This document shows, one piece after another, positions 8,348-17,036 of a stretch of DNA of 64,000 bases; the stretch's first letter is position 1; each line of letters opens with the position of its first letter. The translations under genes were made by a program, and so were the position numbers. Under the pieces are notes generated by a model. That model ran no database searches. It saw only the letters and a list, made by a program, of their open reading frames with translations, and was not told the DNA's origin. The DNA is from Sphingobacterium spiritivorum (GTDB lineage: Bacteria; Bacteroidota; Bacteroidia; Sphingobacteriales; Sphingobacteriaceae). The stretch lies in the NCBI RefSeq assembly GCF_016725325.1, contig NZ_CP068083.1, forward strand, positions 1,426,001-1,490,000, in the 5' to 3' direction.

Positions 8348-9184
8348 ATGAAAAAGTCAATTTTAACATTATTAGTTGCTTCAGCTTTAGCTTTCGGAGC
8401 TCAGGCGCAACTGAAAATACCTCAGCCGAGCAGTGCTACTGAAGTTAAGCAGGCGATCGGGATTCACAACGTAGTATTGAATTATAGCCGCCCGAATACA
8501 AACGGACGTACTATTTTCGGTGATCTTGTGCCTTACGGACAAGTGTGGCGTACAGGTGCGAATACCGTGTCAACACTGACATTTGAAGAAGAAGTAACTG
8601 TTCAGGGAACAAAAGTTCCTGCAGGAACTTATGGGATTTTCACCATTCCTAACAAAAATGAATGGACAATTATTCTGAGCAAAAACAGTAAACAATGGGG
8701 AGCATATACGTACAAACAAGAAGAAGATCTTGTACGTTTCAATGTGAAACCGACTACATTAGCGAATAAAGTAGAAACGTTTACCATTAGTTTTGATCAG
8801 GTAACGACGACTTCAGGAGTAGTGAGCATCGCATGGGATAAAGTCTTCGTACAATTCAACATCAAGGTAGACCAGTCAAAAGAAATATTAGCTTCTATTG
8901 ATCAGGCAATGCAAGGTGAGAAAAAACCTTATTTTCAAGCTGCATTATATTATTTCAACAACAATCTGGACATCAAAAAAGCAGTTGAATGGGTTAATAT
9001 TGCAGATCAGGGAAATACTGAGGCTCCGTGGATTAAATACTGGAAGTCACAGATTCTGTTAAAATCCGGCGATAAAAAAGGTGCCGCAGAGACTGCTCAA
9101 CAAGGTATTGACATGGCTAAAGCGGGTAAAAATGATGAATATATCAAATTAAACACACAGGCTTTGAATAACGCCAAAAAATAA
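8348..9184 (+). CDS. DUF2911 domain protein with C-terminal helical repeats
   Basis: The 278-residue secreted protein has a signal peptide ending AFGAQAQ. Residues about 25-170 form the DUF2911 domain, recognised by NVVLNYSRPNTNGRTIFG, GQVWRTGAN and PAGTYGIFTIP. The C-terminal third (about 178-278) is helical and TPR-like (FQAALYYFNNN... WIKYWKSQILLKSGDKKGAAETA). DUF2911 is widespread in Bacteroidota periplasmic proteins and has no settled function. The start lies 25 nt after the DUF4091 stop with no terminator between them, so the two may be co-transcribed. Confidence 0.85.
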   Translation: MKKSILTLLVASALAFGAQAQLKIPQPSSATEVKQAIGIHNVVLNYSRPNTNGRTIFGDLVPYGQVWRTGANTVSTLTFEEEVTVQGTKVPAGTYGIFTIPNKNEWTIILSKNSKQWGAYTYKQEEDLVRFNVKPTTLANKVETFTISFDQVTTTSGVVSIAWDKVFVQFNIKVDQSKEILASIDQAMQGEKKPYFQAALYYFNNNLDIKKAVEWVNIADQGNTEAPWIKYWKSQILLKSGDKKGAAETAQQGIDMAKAGKNDEYIKLNTQALNNAKK

Positions 9185-9204
9185 TATTGCGCATCAGCAC
9201 AAAT

Positions 9205-9234
9205 AATAATGCCCGGAAATCCGGGCATTATTTG
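9205..9234. terminator. Bidirectional terminator between convergent genes
   Basis: A 12-bp stem (AATAATGCCCGG at 9205-9216, complement at 9221-9232) with a tight AAAT loop. Its right arm contains the stop codon of the minus-strand dehydrogenase (9228-9230). Confidence 0.8.
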
Positions 9235-12152
9235 TTTAATAAGGCATCGTACAGTATCTCGACAGGATGCATCGCTTTTACACCTGTACCATCTTGGATC
9301 TGATGGCGACAACTTGTCCCCGGAGCAGCAATAAGCTGTTGTGCAGCTTTATTTCTCACCTCTGGAAATAGGACAAGTTCACCGATCTGCATAGACACGT
9401 CGTAATGTTCCGCTTCGTATCCGAATGAACCAGCCATCCCGCAGCATCCTGAAGCAATTAATTCTACATCATAATGTGCAGGAAAACTTAATATCTTCTC
9501 AGAGGTTGCCTGAAGTTTCCAGGCCTTTTGCTGACAGTGTCCATGAAGTTTGATGGAACGTTGTTCCTGCGAAAATTCCGAACTGGAGATTTTACCTGAC
9601 GAAATTTCTTTCAACAGAAATTCATCAATCAGCAAGGCATTAGCGGCTACCTTTCGGGCATCTTCCAAGAGGTATTCATCTACAAGATCTACATATTCAT
9701 CTCTGAAAGTCAATATCGCAGACGGTTCTACTCCTATCAGAGGCGTCTCAGCCGTAATCCTCGATTTAAAAATATTGATCTGTTGCTCCGCTATTTTCTT
9801 TGCTTCACGCAGAAAACCTTTAGACATCAGCGCTCTTCCGCTCTGCGGATGAGGAATCATTAAGACCTCATAATGCAAGCCTTCCAGCAGCCTTATGGTT
9901 TTCTTGCCTAATTCTACATCATTATAGTTTGTAAATTCGTCGCAAAAGAAATAGACTGTACCTCTGATTTCTTTCGTATAAAGAGGTTTCTCCCGCGACA
10001 GGAACCATTTTCTAAGACTAAGAGTGCCAATGGTCGGGAGAGAGCGTTTCGGAGCAATGCCAACAGCTTTTTTAATCAGCTTACTTATCCATGCATTTGA
10101 TACAGACCAATTGTAAAGCCCGGGGAAGAAAGAGCCCAATCTGGATACCTGATCTATATTAGCAATCATACGCGTGCGCAACGGTACTCCATTAGCATCA
10201 TGATAAGCCTGTAAAAAGTCTGCTTTCAATTTAGCCATATCGACACTTGACGGGCATTCACTTTTGCAACCTTTACAGCTCAGACAAAGATCCATGACAG
10301 ATTTGATCTCTTCATGATCAAAAGGATTTTCCTTTGTCGAGTGCGTGAGCATTTCCCGCAGTATATTAGCTCTTGCACGGGTAGTATCCTGCTCATTCCG
10401 GGTTGCCATATAAGATGGACACATGGTACCGCCTGAAATATGTAGTTTACGACAATCCCCGGAACCATTACACTGCTCCACATGTTGCAAAATGTTTTGT
10501 CCGGGATATCTGAATACCGATTTTATAGTTGCCACAGGCGCATCCGGCTCATAGCGAAGCATGGTATTCATAGCCGGAGTATCCACAATCTTACCCGGAT
10601 TAAAAATATTATCCGGATCCCATGTCTTCTTAATTTCCTTAAGCAGATTGTAATTATGTTCGCCGATCATGTAAGCGATAAACTCACCCCTCAATCTGCC
10701 GTCACCATGTTCTCCACTTAATGATCCTTTATATTTTTTAACCAGAACAGCTATCTCTTGTGCGACCGTTCTGAACAGTTTATTTCCTTCTTTCGTTTTC
10801 AGATTCAGGATTGGCCGGAGATGCAATTCACCGGTAGCTGCATGGGCATAGTGTACAGAATAAAGCCCGTATCTGGCCAGTATGGTATTGAACTCCTGAA
10901 TATACTCAGGCAGATCAGCCACATCCACAGCTGTATCCTCAATAACAGCTACCGCCTTCTCATCGCCTGGGAGATTACTCAACAATCCTAAACCAGCTTT
11001 CCGAAGTGCCCAGATCCGTTGCATATCCTTTCCGAAAATAACAGGAAAGTGATATCCCAGACCTTGCGACCGCATCTCATCCTCTACTACCTTCACTTTT
11101 TGCAGAATGGCTTCTTCATCATCTCCATCATATTCCACAACCAGAATGGCTTCCGGATCTCCTTCTATAAAAAAACGATTCTGACGTTGTTCCAGATTAT
11201 TTTTGGTACACTCCAGAATATAATGGTCTATAAGTTCACAACTGCGCGGTTGATACTTTAAGGCGATGAGGTTGGCCCTCAGTGCATCCTGCAAAGTCTT
11301 AAAATGAATTCCGGCCAAAGCTGTTTTCTTTGTATGCAACGGATCAACGTGCAATTTGATCTCCGTAATAAAAACGAGGGTTCCCTCCGATCCGGCAATC
11401 AGTTTGCAGAAGTTGAATGGTTCGGTTCCTGCTGTAAAAGGATCCGTTTCCAGTAACAAATCAAGGGCATAACCCGTATTACGGCGAGGTATACTTTTCC
11501 GGGGAAATTCTTTTCGTATTTCTTCCTGATTACCATAATCGCCCAGTATGGTTTTCATCTGCTGATAAAGCTTGCCTTCAAGCGTTTTTAATTCACTTTT
11601 TGCGATGAACTGATCAAATGCCAGCGGTCCGAATTCAACTTCAGAGCCATCACTCAGCAATCCTTTAATGGCTATACAGTGCTCTCTTGCACTTCCATAG
11701 ATCAGCGAATTGGAACCACAGGAGTTATTACCAACCATACCGCCGATCATAGCACGATTAGCTGTAGATGTCTCCGGCCCAAAGTAAAGCCCGTAAGGCT
11801 TCAGATACATATTCAATTCGTCACGTATCACTCCGGGCTGTACACGTACCCATGACTCTTCTTTATTGATCTCTACTACTTTTGTCCAATATTTAGACAC
11901 ATCCACAACAATCCCATTCCCTACCACCTGTCCGGCCAGAGAAGTGCCCGCAGTACGGGGAATCAATGCACTTTTTTCCTTCCTGGCAAATGCAATTAAC
12001 TCCTGCAGATCTTTCACATTTCTGGGATAGGCTACAGCAGTCGGCATTTCCCGATATGCAGAGGCATCCGTTGCATAGAGTATCTTTGTCTGATTATCCC
12101 ACAACAGCTCCCCTTCGAGTACTTCACTTAATATCCGAAGTTTTTCTTCCAT
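9228..12152 (-). CDS. FAD/Fe-S D-2-hydroxyglutarate dehydrogenase (YdiJ-like)
   Basis: The 974-residue fusion has an FAD-binding oxidase domain (pyrophosphate-loop region with NNSCGSNSLIYGSARE at about 142-157), an FAD-oxidase C-terminal domain (HYAHAATGELHLRP at about 434-447, GEHGDG about 491-496), an Fe-S region with cysteines 561, 567 and 578 and then CxxCxxCxxxCP at 623-633, and C-terminal CCG modules (HGHCQQKAW; SGCCGMAGSFG). This architecture is that of YdiJ, recalled as oxidising D-2-hydroxyglutarate to 2-oxoglutarate; D-lactate oxidation is the alternative. Its neighbour 28 nt upstream is an HglS-like 2-oxoadipate enzyme that makes D-2-hydroxyglutarate, which favours the first assignment. 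Confidence 0.85.
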   Translation of the reverse strand: MEEKLRILSEVLEGELLWDNQTKILYATDASAYREMPTAVAYPRNVKDLQELIAFARKEKSALIPRTAGTSLAGQVVGNGIVVDVSKYWTKVVEINKEESWVRVQPGVIRDELNMYLKPYGLYFGPETSTANRAMIGGMVGNNSCGSNSLIYGSAREHCIAIKGLLSDGSEVEFGPLAFDQFIAKSELKTLEGKLYQQMKTILGDYGNQEEIRKEFPRKSIPRRNTGYALDLLLETDPFTAGTEPFNFCKLIAGSEGTLVFITEIKLHVDPLHTKKTALAGIHFKTLQDALRANLIALKYQPRSCELIDHYILECTKNNLEQRQNRFFIEGDPEAILVVEYDGDDEEAILQKVKVVEDEMRSQGLGYHFPVIFGKDMQRIWALRKAGLGLLSNLPGDEKAVAVIEDTAVDVADLPEYIQEFNTILARYGLYSVHYAHAATGELHLRPILNLKTKEGNKLFRTVAQEIAVLVKKYKGSLSGEHGDGRLRGEFIAYMIGEHNYNLLKEIKKTWDPDNIFNPGKIVDTPAMNTMLRYEPDAPVATIKSVFRYPGQNILQHVEQCNGSGDCRKLHISGGTMCPSYMATRNEQDTTRARANILREMLTHSTKENPFDHEEIKSVMDLCLSCKGCKSECPSSVDMAKLKADFLQAYHDANGVPLRTRMIANIDQVSRLGSFFPGLYNWSVSNAWISKLIKKAVGIAPKRSLPTIGTLSLRKWFLSREKPLYTKEIRGTVYFFCDEFTNYNDVELGKKTIRLLEGLHYEVLMIPHPQSGRALMSKGFLREAKKIAEQQINIFKSRITAETPLIGVEPSAILTFRDEYVDLVDEYLLEDARKVAANALLIDEFLLKEISSGKISSSEFSQEQRSIKLHGHCQQKAWKLQATSEKILSFPAHYDVELIASGCCGMAGSFGYEAEHYDVSMQIGELVLFPEVRNKAAQQLIAAPGTSCRHQIQDGTGVKAMHPVEILYDALLNK

Positions 12153-12179
12153 ATGCTCACCTGTTCTACCGAAGAGATA

Positions 12180-13088
12180 TTACTTATTTTTTATTTGAGT
12201 TGTATAGGTACTTTCAAAGATTTTATCCGCATTATTGGTCTCGAATCCATCCCTGCGTTGTGCGGCTGTTATCTGATCCTTCGGCGTATCTTTAAATTCA
12301 GGCAATACACTTCTTTCCGCAAATTCTACATAACTTCCGGCGATCTGTAAAGTGACTCCATCCGAAAATTGTGCGTCATAAAGTGCCGAGACAGTACTGG
12401 ACTGCCTCAATAATCCATCTTCACTGGTCTTAATCTTACCACCAGATGTATTCAGCTTGATTCCCAGTCCTTCTACAAAACTGTTAAATTCTTCCAATGT
12501 ATTATAGCCATCTTTAAGTTCATGGATACTGATGGTATAATGATTCAGATAATACCGGTTGAAAATAACCCAGGCTGCATATTCACTTTCTTGAAGCAGA
12601 CGTGTATAATCTGCAGACGAAGGGAGCTTCCACAAAGGTTTCTGAAGAAAATCTGCAGCTTCCTGACCATTTTCGAGATTCAGGGTATCAACAGGATCTG
12701 CTGTAATTCCATCTGTATATCTATGAATGATAGCCTGAGCCTCTTCACTCAATTGAGAAACTATAAGTTCAGAAACAAATATTCGCGGATAATCCGTACT
12801 CGGAGGTTTGAACCAGTACGCATCCAGTTTTTTTCCTTCAAAATAATAGTGATCCATTTTTTTATACCCATAGGCCAAAAAGATCTTTTCGAATGAGGCG
12901 ATACCCAAATGAGGAACTCCCAGGGTACGGAAAGCAATATGATCATTTACAATATCTTCCTGTGAGGATACCACACCTTTCTGCAATAAAGCATCTGTAA
13001 TCTGACCTACAGCAGTCACATTCTTTCTGTAATGCTCAAATAAATCGTTAAGGACGATATCTAAAGGTTTATTTTCTTCAAATTTCAT
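12180..13088 (-). CDS. HglS-like 2-oxoadipate dioxygenase/decarboxylase (DUF1338)
   Basis: The 302-residue protein belongs to the DUF1338 / HglS (YdcJ) family of Fe(II) enzymes that convert 2-oxoadipate plus O2 to D-2-hydroxyglutarate in D-lysine/2-aminoadipate catabolism. The ligand pattern of the family appears present: His50 four residues before Arg54 in NDHIAFRT, His183 in YYLNHYTIS, and Glu255 in SYVEFAER. It is shorter than proteobacterial HglS (about 460 residues), so the substrate is an inference. It is transcribed with the downstream D-2-hydroxyglutarate dehydrogenase and divergently from a LysR regulator. Confidence 0.75.
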   Translation of the reverse strand: MKFEENKPLDIVLNDLFEHYRKNVTAVGQITDALLQKGVVSSQEDIVNDHIAFRTLGVPHLGIASFEKIFLAYGYKKMDHYYFEGKKLDAYWFKPPSTDYPRIFVSELIVSQLSEEAQAIIHRYTDGITADPVDTLNLENGQEAADFLQKPLWKLPSSADYTRLLQESEYAAWVIFNRYYLNHYTISIHELKDGYNTLEEFNSFVEGLGIKLNTSGGKIKTSEDGLLRQSSTVSALYDAQFSDGVTLQIAGSYVEFAERSVLPEFKDTPKDQITAAQRRDGFETNNADKIFESTYTTQIKNK

Positions 13089-13111
13089 GTTATTGCTCTT
13101 TTAGTACTACC

Positions 13112-13126
13112 ATTTGACCAAATTTA
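13112..13126 (-). promoter_or_regulatory. Promoter box with overlapping palindrome in the HglS/LysR intergenic region
   Basis: On the minus strand TAAATTTG (13119-13126) fits the TAnnTTTG -7 box upstream of the HglS-like gene. An inverted repeat ATTTG-AC-CAAAT (13112-13123) overlaps it, where a LysR-type regulator encoded divergently could act. No full T-N11-A repeat was confirmed. Confidence 0.35.
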
Positions 13127-13166
13127 CCTATTTTCACCATAAGTAATGATTAATAAAACTTAAATA

Positions 13167-14054
13167 ATGATAAGCAAAACTAATCAAATAGAATTACGTC
13201 AGCTTCGCTATTTCAAAGCTTTGGCTGAGGAATTACATTACCATAAGGCAGCGGATAAGTTACATATTTCACAGTCTGCACTGAGTCAGCAGATAAAAGT
13301 ACTGGAACAACAACTGGGAGTAGCATTGTTCGACAGGCTAAACAAAAAAATATCATTAAGTGATCTGGGTGAATTATTTTATTCGGAAGCCATTCACATT
13401 TTACAACAGGTGGAGCGGAGTATGGAACGTCTGGATCAGTTCCACACAGGATCAGCAGGTACATTGAAGATCGGGTTTGTAGCATCGGCAATGTCTTCTT
13501 TTCTTCCGGAAGCGATTAAAAAGTTCCACACCGCCTATCCGGCGATACATCTTCGATTTGAAGAGATGAACAATTTTGAACAATTACCGGCACTGGAAAA
13601 CGGAGACATCGACATTGGTTTTATGCGCTCCAATCAGGTCAGAGACCAGATGCATATTCTACGGGTATTCGAAGAGACATTCACACTTATCCTTCCCCGG
13701 AATCACCGTTTTGGAAACTATCATTTTAAAGATTTACGTATATTAAAGGACGAAGACTTTATTTTATTTCCAAATGCCAAAAGTGAATTTTATTTTCAGC
13801 AGATTGTGAATCTTTGCAGTGACAGCGGATTTTATCCCAGAATCACGCATCAGGCTATTCATGGCCCGACTATATTCTCCTTGGTCGGATGCGGCATGGG
13901 CATCTCCATTATACCTACTTCTTTAGCTCAGCTTCATACGGAAGATGTAACAGCAATTGAACTTAAGGCAATTCCACAGCGTACACAAATCTTTGCGGTA
14001 TGGGATAAAAGCAATCAGAATCCACAGATACAGCGATTTATGAAATCCATCTGA
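13167..14054 (+). CDS. LysR-family transcriptional regulator
   Basis: The 295-residue protein has an N-terminal winged helix-turn-helix at about residues 8-66 (LRQLRYFKALAEELHYHKAA..., ISQSALSQQIKVLEQQLG, LFDR) and a periplasmic-binding-protein-like effector domain from about 95 (LKIGFVASAMSSFLPEAI). It is divergent from the HglS-like gene with 78 bp between them, the classic arrangement for a LysR activator and its target. The predicted role is control of the 2-oxoadipate/D-2-hydroxyglutarate genes, with an organic acid as likely inducer; this is inference from position. Confidence 0.9.
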   Translation: MISKTNQIELRQLRYFKALAEELHYHKAADKLHISQSALSQQIKVLEQQLGVALFDRLNKKISLSDLGELFYSEAIHILQQVERSMERLDQFHTGSAGTLKIGFVASAMSSFLPEAIKKFHTAYPAIHLRFEEMNNFEQLPALENGDIDIGFMRSNQVRDQMHILRVFEETFTLILPRNHRFGNYHFKDLRILKDEDFILFPNAKSEFYFQQIVNLCSDSGFYPRITHQAIHGPTIFSLVGCGMGISIIPTSLAQLHTEDVTAIELKAIPQRTQIFAVWDKSNQNPQIQRFMKSI

Positions 14055-14062
14055 ATGTATTT

Positions 14063-15307
14063 CTATAATTCAGAAATAGCGTGCTGATACTTTTCCTCAT
14101 CGAATTCCTTTTCGCTCTTTGCGATGACCACTGTAGCGACACCATTTCCGATCAGATTAGTGATTGCCCTTGCTTCACTCATGAAGCGGTCTACTCCCAG
14201 CAATATGGCCATTCCTTCTACCGGAATAACCTTGAGTGCTGTCAATGTACCTGCCAGAACAATAAAACCTCCGCCCGTAACAGCGGCAGCACCTTTACTT
14301 GTCACTAACAATATTCCGATAATAGTTAACAGTTGTGCAAAGGTCAGATCCACATGAAAAACCTGCGCTAAAAAGATGGTAGCCATAGACAGATAAATAG
14401 TCGTTCCGTCCAGATTGAAGGAATAACCTGTCGGAATCACCAACCCAACGACAGAACGGGCACATCCAAAGTCCTCCATCTTTTGCATAATATTGGGTAA
14501 CACAGATTCGGAAGACGAGGTCCCCAATACGATCAGGATTTCTTCCTTTATAAATTTGAGGTATTTCCACAGGCTGAATTTATACATACGACAGATAATA
14601 TTCAGACATACGAAAATGAATAGAATCATGGTGGCATATACCGAAAGCATAAGTCGCCCCATAGGCGCCAGTGCCTCTATTCCGTGTGTTCCTATTGTAT
14701 AGGCCATTCCTCCGAAAGCGCCGAAAGGAGCCAGCCTCATAATCATCTTCATAATATTGAAGAGTACTTTTGAAAACCGGTCAAAGCTCCGCAGCAATGG
14801 CTGTCCCTGTTCACCAAGTTTTGTCAAGCCAAGTCCGAATAATATAGAAAAGAATAAGACCTGCAGGATATTTCCATCCGTAAATGCTTTGAACACATTG
14901 GAAGGAACAATATGGGTAAAAAATTCTATCCAGTTGATTTCTGCAGCTTCATTCTTATATTTCTGAATATCCGCGACCCCTTCATGATTAAAGTTGACTC
15001 CTCTTCCCGGCTCAGTGTAGTGAGCCACAAAAAGACCTATAATAAGTGCAAATGTGGTGACAATTTCAAAATAAAGAAGTGCTTTACCGCCTACGCGTCC
15101 TACCTTTTTCATATCTCCCATGCTGGCTATGCCGAGCACTATGGTTAAAAAGATGATAGGCGCAATGACCATTTTGATCATATTGATAAAAGTCTCACTG
15201 ATGATTCTTGCTGTATCCGCAAAACCAGGGAAATAGATGCCTGCAAGGACACCTAAAATAATAGCAGTAAGAACTTGAAAGGTTAGGTTCTTAAATATGT
15301 TATGCAT
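14063..15307 (-). CDS. C4-dicarboxylate/proton symporter (DctA-like, DAACS family)
   Basis: The 414-residue inner-membrane transporter belongs to the dicarboxylate/amino acid:cation symporter family. The helical hairpin and binding segments TSSSESVLPNIM, NLDGTTIYLSMATIFLAQ, TSKGAAAVTGGGFIVLAGTL and MAILLGVDRFMSEARAITNLIGNGVATVV are present; the last is characteristic of DctA rather than of the glutamate branch. It would import succinate, fumarate, malate or a related acid. It lies convergent with the LysR gene (8 nt between stops), beside organic-acid catabolic genes, so uptake of a dicarboxylate related to that pathway is possible. Confidence 0.88.
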   Translation of the reverse strand: MHNIFKNLTFQVLTAIILGVLAGIYFPGFADTARIISETFINMIKMVIAPIIFLTIVLGIASMGDMKKVGRVGGKALLYFEIVTTFALIIGLFVAHYTEPGRGVNFNHEGVADIQKYKNEAAEINWIEFFTHIVPSNVFKAFTDGNILQVLFFSILFGLGLTKLGEQGQPLLRSFDRFSKVLFNIMKMIMRLAPFGAFGGMAYTIGTHGIEALAPMGRLMLSVYATMILFIFVCLNIICRMYKFSLWKYLKFIKEEILIVLGTSSSESVLPNIMQKMEDFGCARSVVGLVIPTGYSFNLDGTTIYLSMATIFLAQVFHVDLTFAQLLTIIGILLVTSKGAAAVTGGGFIVLAGTLTALKVIPVEGMAILLGVDRFMSEARAITNLIGNGVATVVIAKSEKEFDEEKYQHAISEL

Positions 15308-15315
15308 TGGTTAGG

Positions 15316-16101
15316 TTATAATTCTGCCTTCAAAAGCTCTTCCAGCTCTTCGTGTGTAATATTCATATTCACATTACCGTCCTTGGCAAAGGAAATCTCA
15401 CCTGTCTCTTCTGATACGACAACGGCGATGGCGTCACTGATCTCTGTCACACCAATCGCTGCCCGGTGGCGTAATCCAAATTGCAAAGGCAGATCTTCAC
15501 TATCTGACAGGGGCAATACACAACTTGCAGACATAATTTTGTTGTCTACAATTACCACCGCCCCATCATGTAAAGGACTTAGTTTATTAAATATACTTTC
15601 AATCAGCCGCTTGGAGATATGTGCATCTATAAGCTCTCCGCTACTCTGATAGTATTCTTCGTCAAAATATTTAGCAAAAACCAGTAAAGCTCCGGTTCTG
15701 GATTTGGACATACTGCGGCATGCGTCAATAATCGGTCTCAGAAATTCAGTATTTTCACTGGCAACGGCTTTTTTGTTACCTAAGAATGACCACAGGTACT
15801 TCTTCCGTTTCATGGATATATTCTTACCTACATGAAGCAAAAAACGCCTGATTTCCTGTTGGAATACTACAATCAGTGCAATGGATCCAACTGAAATAAA
15901 TCCGCCAAAGATTTCTGTCAGCAAACGCATCTCCATCTGCTTGACAATAAGATATATCCCGTAAAATAACGCTACTCCTATAAGGATGTTAACAGCAATG
16001 GTTCCTCTTATCAGGCTGTAGACATAATAAATAATAATGGCCACCAGCAAGATGTCCACAATATCTAACAGCCTAAAACCACTTAAGAAACTCGAATCCA
16101 T
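15316..16101 (-). CDS. cdaA: Diadenylate cyclase CdaA (c-di-AMP synthase)
   Basis: The 261-residue protein has three N-terminal membrane helices (about residues 10-75) followed by a DAC/DisA_N domain. Catalytic motifs are visible: DGA at 179-181 in LHDGAVVIVD and RHR at 211-213 in GLRHRAAIG. It condenses two ATP to cyclic di-AMP at the membrane, a second messenger for potassium/osmotic and cell-wall homeostasis. It follows dctA's start by 9 nt on the same strand, so the two may share a transcript, and it is divergent from pdxJ. Confidence 0.93.
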   Translation of the reverse strand: MDSSFLSGFRLLDIVDILLVAIIIYYVYSLIRGTIAVNILIGVALFYGIYLIVKQMEMRLLTEIFGGFISVGSIALIVVFQQEIRRFLLHVGKNISMKRKKYLWSFLGNKKAVASENTEFLRPIIDACRSMSKSRTGALLVFAKYFDEEYYQSSGELIDAHISKRLIESIFNKLSPLHDGAVVIVDNKIMSASCVLPLSDSEDLPLQFGLRHRAAIGVTEISDAIAVVVSEETGEISFAKDGNVNMNITHEELEELLKAEL

Positions 16102-16192
16102 TTAAAATTGATATATCCCGCAAGTTAAAAAAAATCGACTAAAGATGTGTGTTAATAATTGACAAAAACACACAGAAGTCTCTCTTTATATT

Positions 16193-16200
16193 TATGTTTG
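16193..16200 (+). promoter_or_regulatory. Putative -7 promoter box of pdxJ
   Basis: TATGTTTG matches TAnnTTTG, 29 nt upstream of the pdxJ start codon. No TTTG at the proper distance upstream was found, so only the -7 element is supported. Confidence 0.3.
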
Positions 16201-16228
16201 TATACGCATACTCTAATTACATCTCATT

Positions 16229-16945
16229 ATGACCAGATTATCTGTAAATATCAATAAGATCGCCACTCTTCGTAATTCCAGAGGGGGAAATAATCCGAGC
16301 GTATTAGCTGCAGCTTTAGCCTGCGAACGGTTTGGTGCTCAGGGCATCACCGTACATCCACGACCGGATGAACGCCATATCCGCTATACAGATGTGTATG
16401 ATCTGAAAGAAAATATTACAACAGAATTTAATATTGAAGGCAATTGCAGGGAACAGAAATTTGTTGATCTTGTGTTAGCCAATAAACCGGCTCAGGTGAC
16501 GCTTGTTCCGGACGAGGAAGGGCAGATTACATCCAATCATGGTTGGGACACCATTAAGCATCAGGCTTATTTAAAGGAAATGTGCAAGCTTTTTAAAGAT
16601 CATGGTATCCGGGTGTCTATATTTGTAGATCCTGACCCGGAAATGGTAGAAGCCGCAGCAGAAACGGGCACTGACCGTATCGAGTTGTATACAGAAGCGT
16701 ATGCAACGGCATTTCTGGATGAACGCGAAGCAGCTATACAACCTTATTTTAAGGCTGCCCAAAAAGCAAACGAAGTGGGACTGGGCATCAATGCAGGTCA
16801 TGATCTGGATCTGAATAATCTGACTTATTTTAATCAGCATATCCCCGGTCTACTGGAAGTAAGCATAGGACATGCCCTTATAGCAGATGCACTCTATCTG
16901 GGTCTTGAAGAAACAATAAAGCGATATTTAGCCGCGTTAAAGTAA
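16229..16945 (+). CDS. pdxJ: Pyridoxine 5'-phosphate synthase
   Basis: The 238-residue protein is full length for PdxJ, which condenses 1-deoxy-xylulose 5-phosphate with 3-amino-2-oxopropyl phosphate in vitamin B6 synthesis. Family motifs include the N-terminal [17 protein letters not shown], the histidine segment [11 protein letters not shown], the phosphate/glutamate segment FNIEGN and VTLVPDE, and the C-terminal [12 protein letters not shown] and [11 protein letters not shown]. The His in HPRPDERHI and Glu in ERIELYTE-type strands are the usual catalytic positions. It is a single gene ended by a bidirectional terminator. Confidence 0.95.
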   Translation: MTRLSVNINKIATLRNSRGGNNPSVLAAALACERFGAQGITVHPRPDERHIRYTDVYDLKENITTEFNIEGNCREQKFVDLVLANKPAQVTLVPDEEGQITSNHGWDTIKHQAYLKEMCKLFKDHGIRVSIFVDPDPEMVEAAAETGTDRIELYTEAYATAFLDEREAAIQPYFKAAQKANEVGLGINAGHDLDLNNLTYFNQHIPGLLEVSIGHALIADALYLGLEETIKRYLAALK

Positions 16946-16975
16946 TCCTTAACAAAGAAGGAATAAGACTTTATA

Positions 16976-17024
16976 ATACTAAAAATCCTCCTCCGAATGT
17001 TATTCAGGGGAGGATTTTTAGTAT
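16976..17024. terminator. Bidirectional terminator between pdxJ and lepB
   Basis: A 16-bp perfect stem (ATACTAAAAATCCTCC at 16976-16991, complement at 17009-17024). The A/T-rich outer part gives a T-run in both directions, suiting the convergent genes on either side. Confidence 0.8.
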
Positions 17025-17036
17025 CCGTAAGGATGT

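Noticed and set aside
16159..16164. TTGACA as a -35 element for pdxJ
   Set aside because: Spacing to the TATGTTTG box is 28 nt and E. coli-type -35 elements are not used by the Bacteroidota primary sigma factor.
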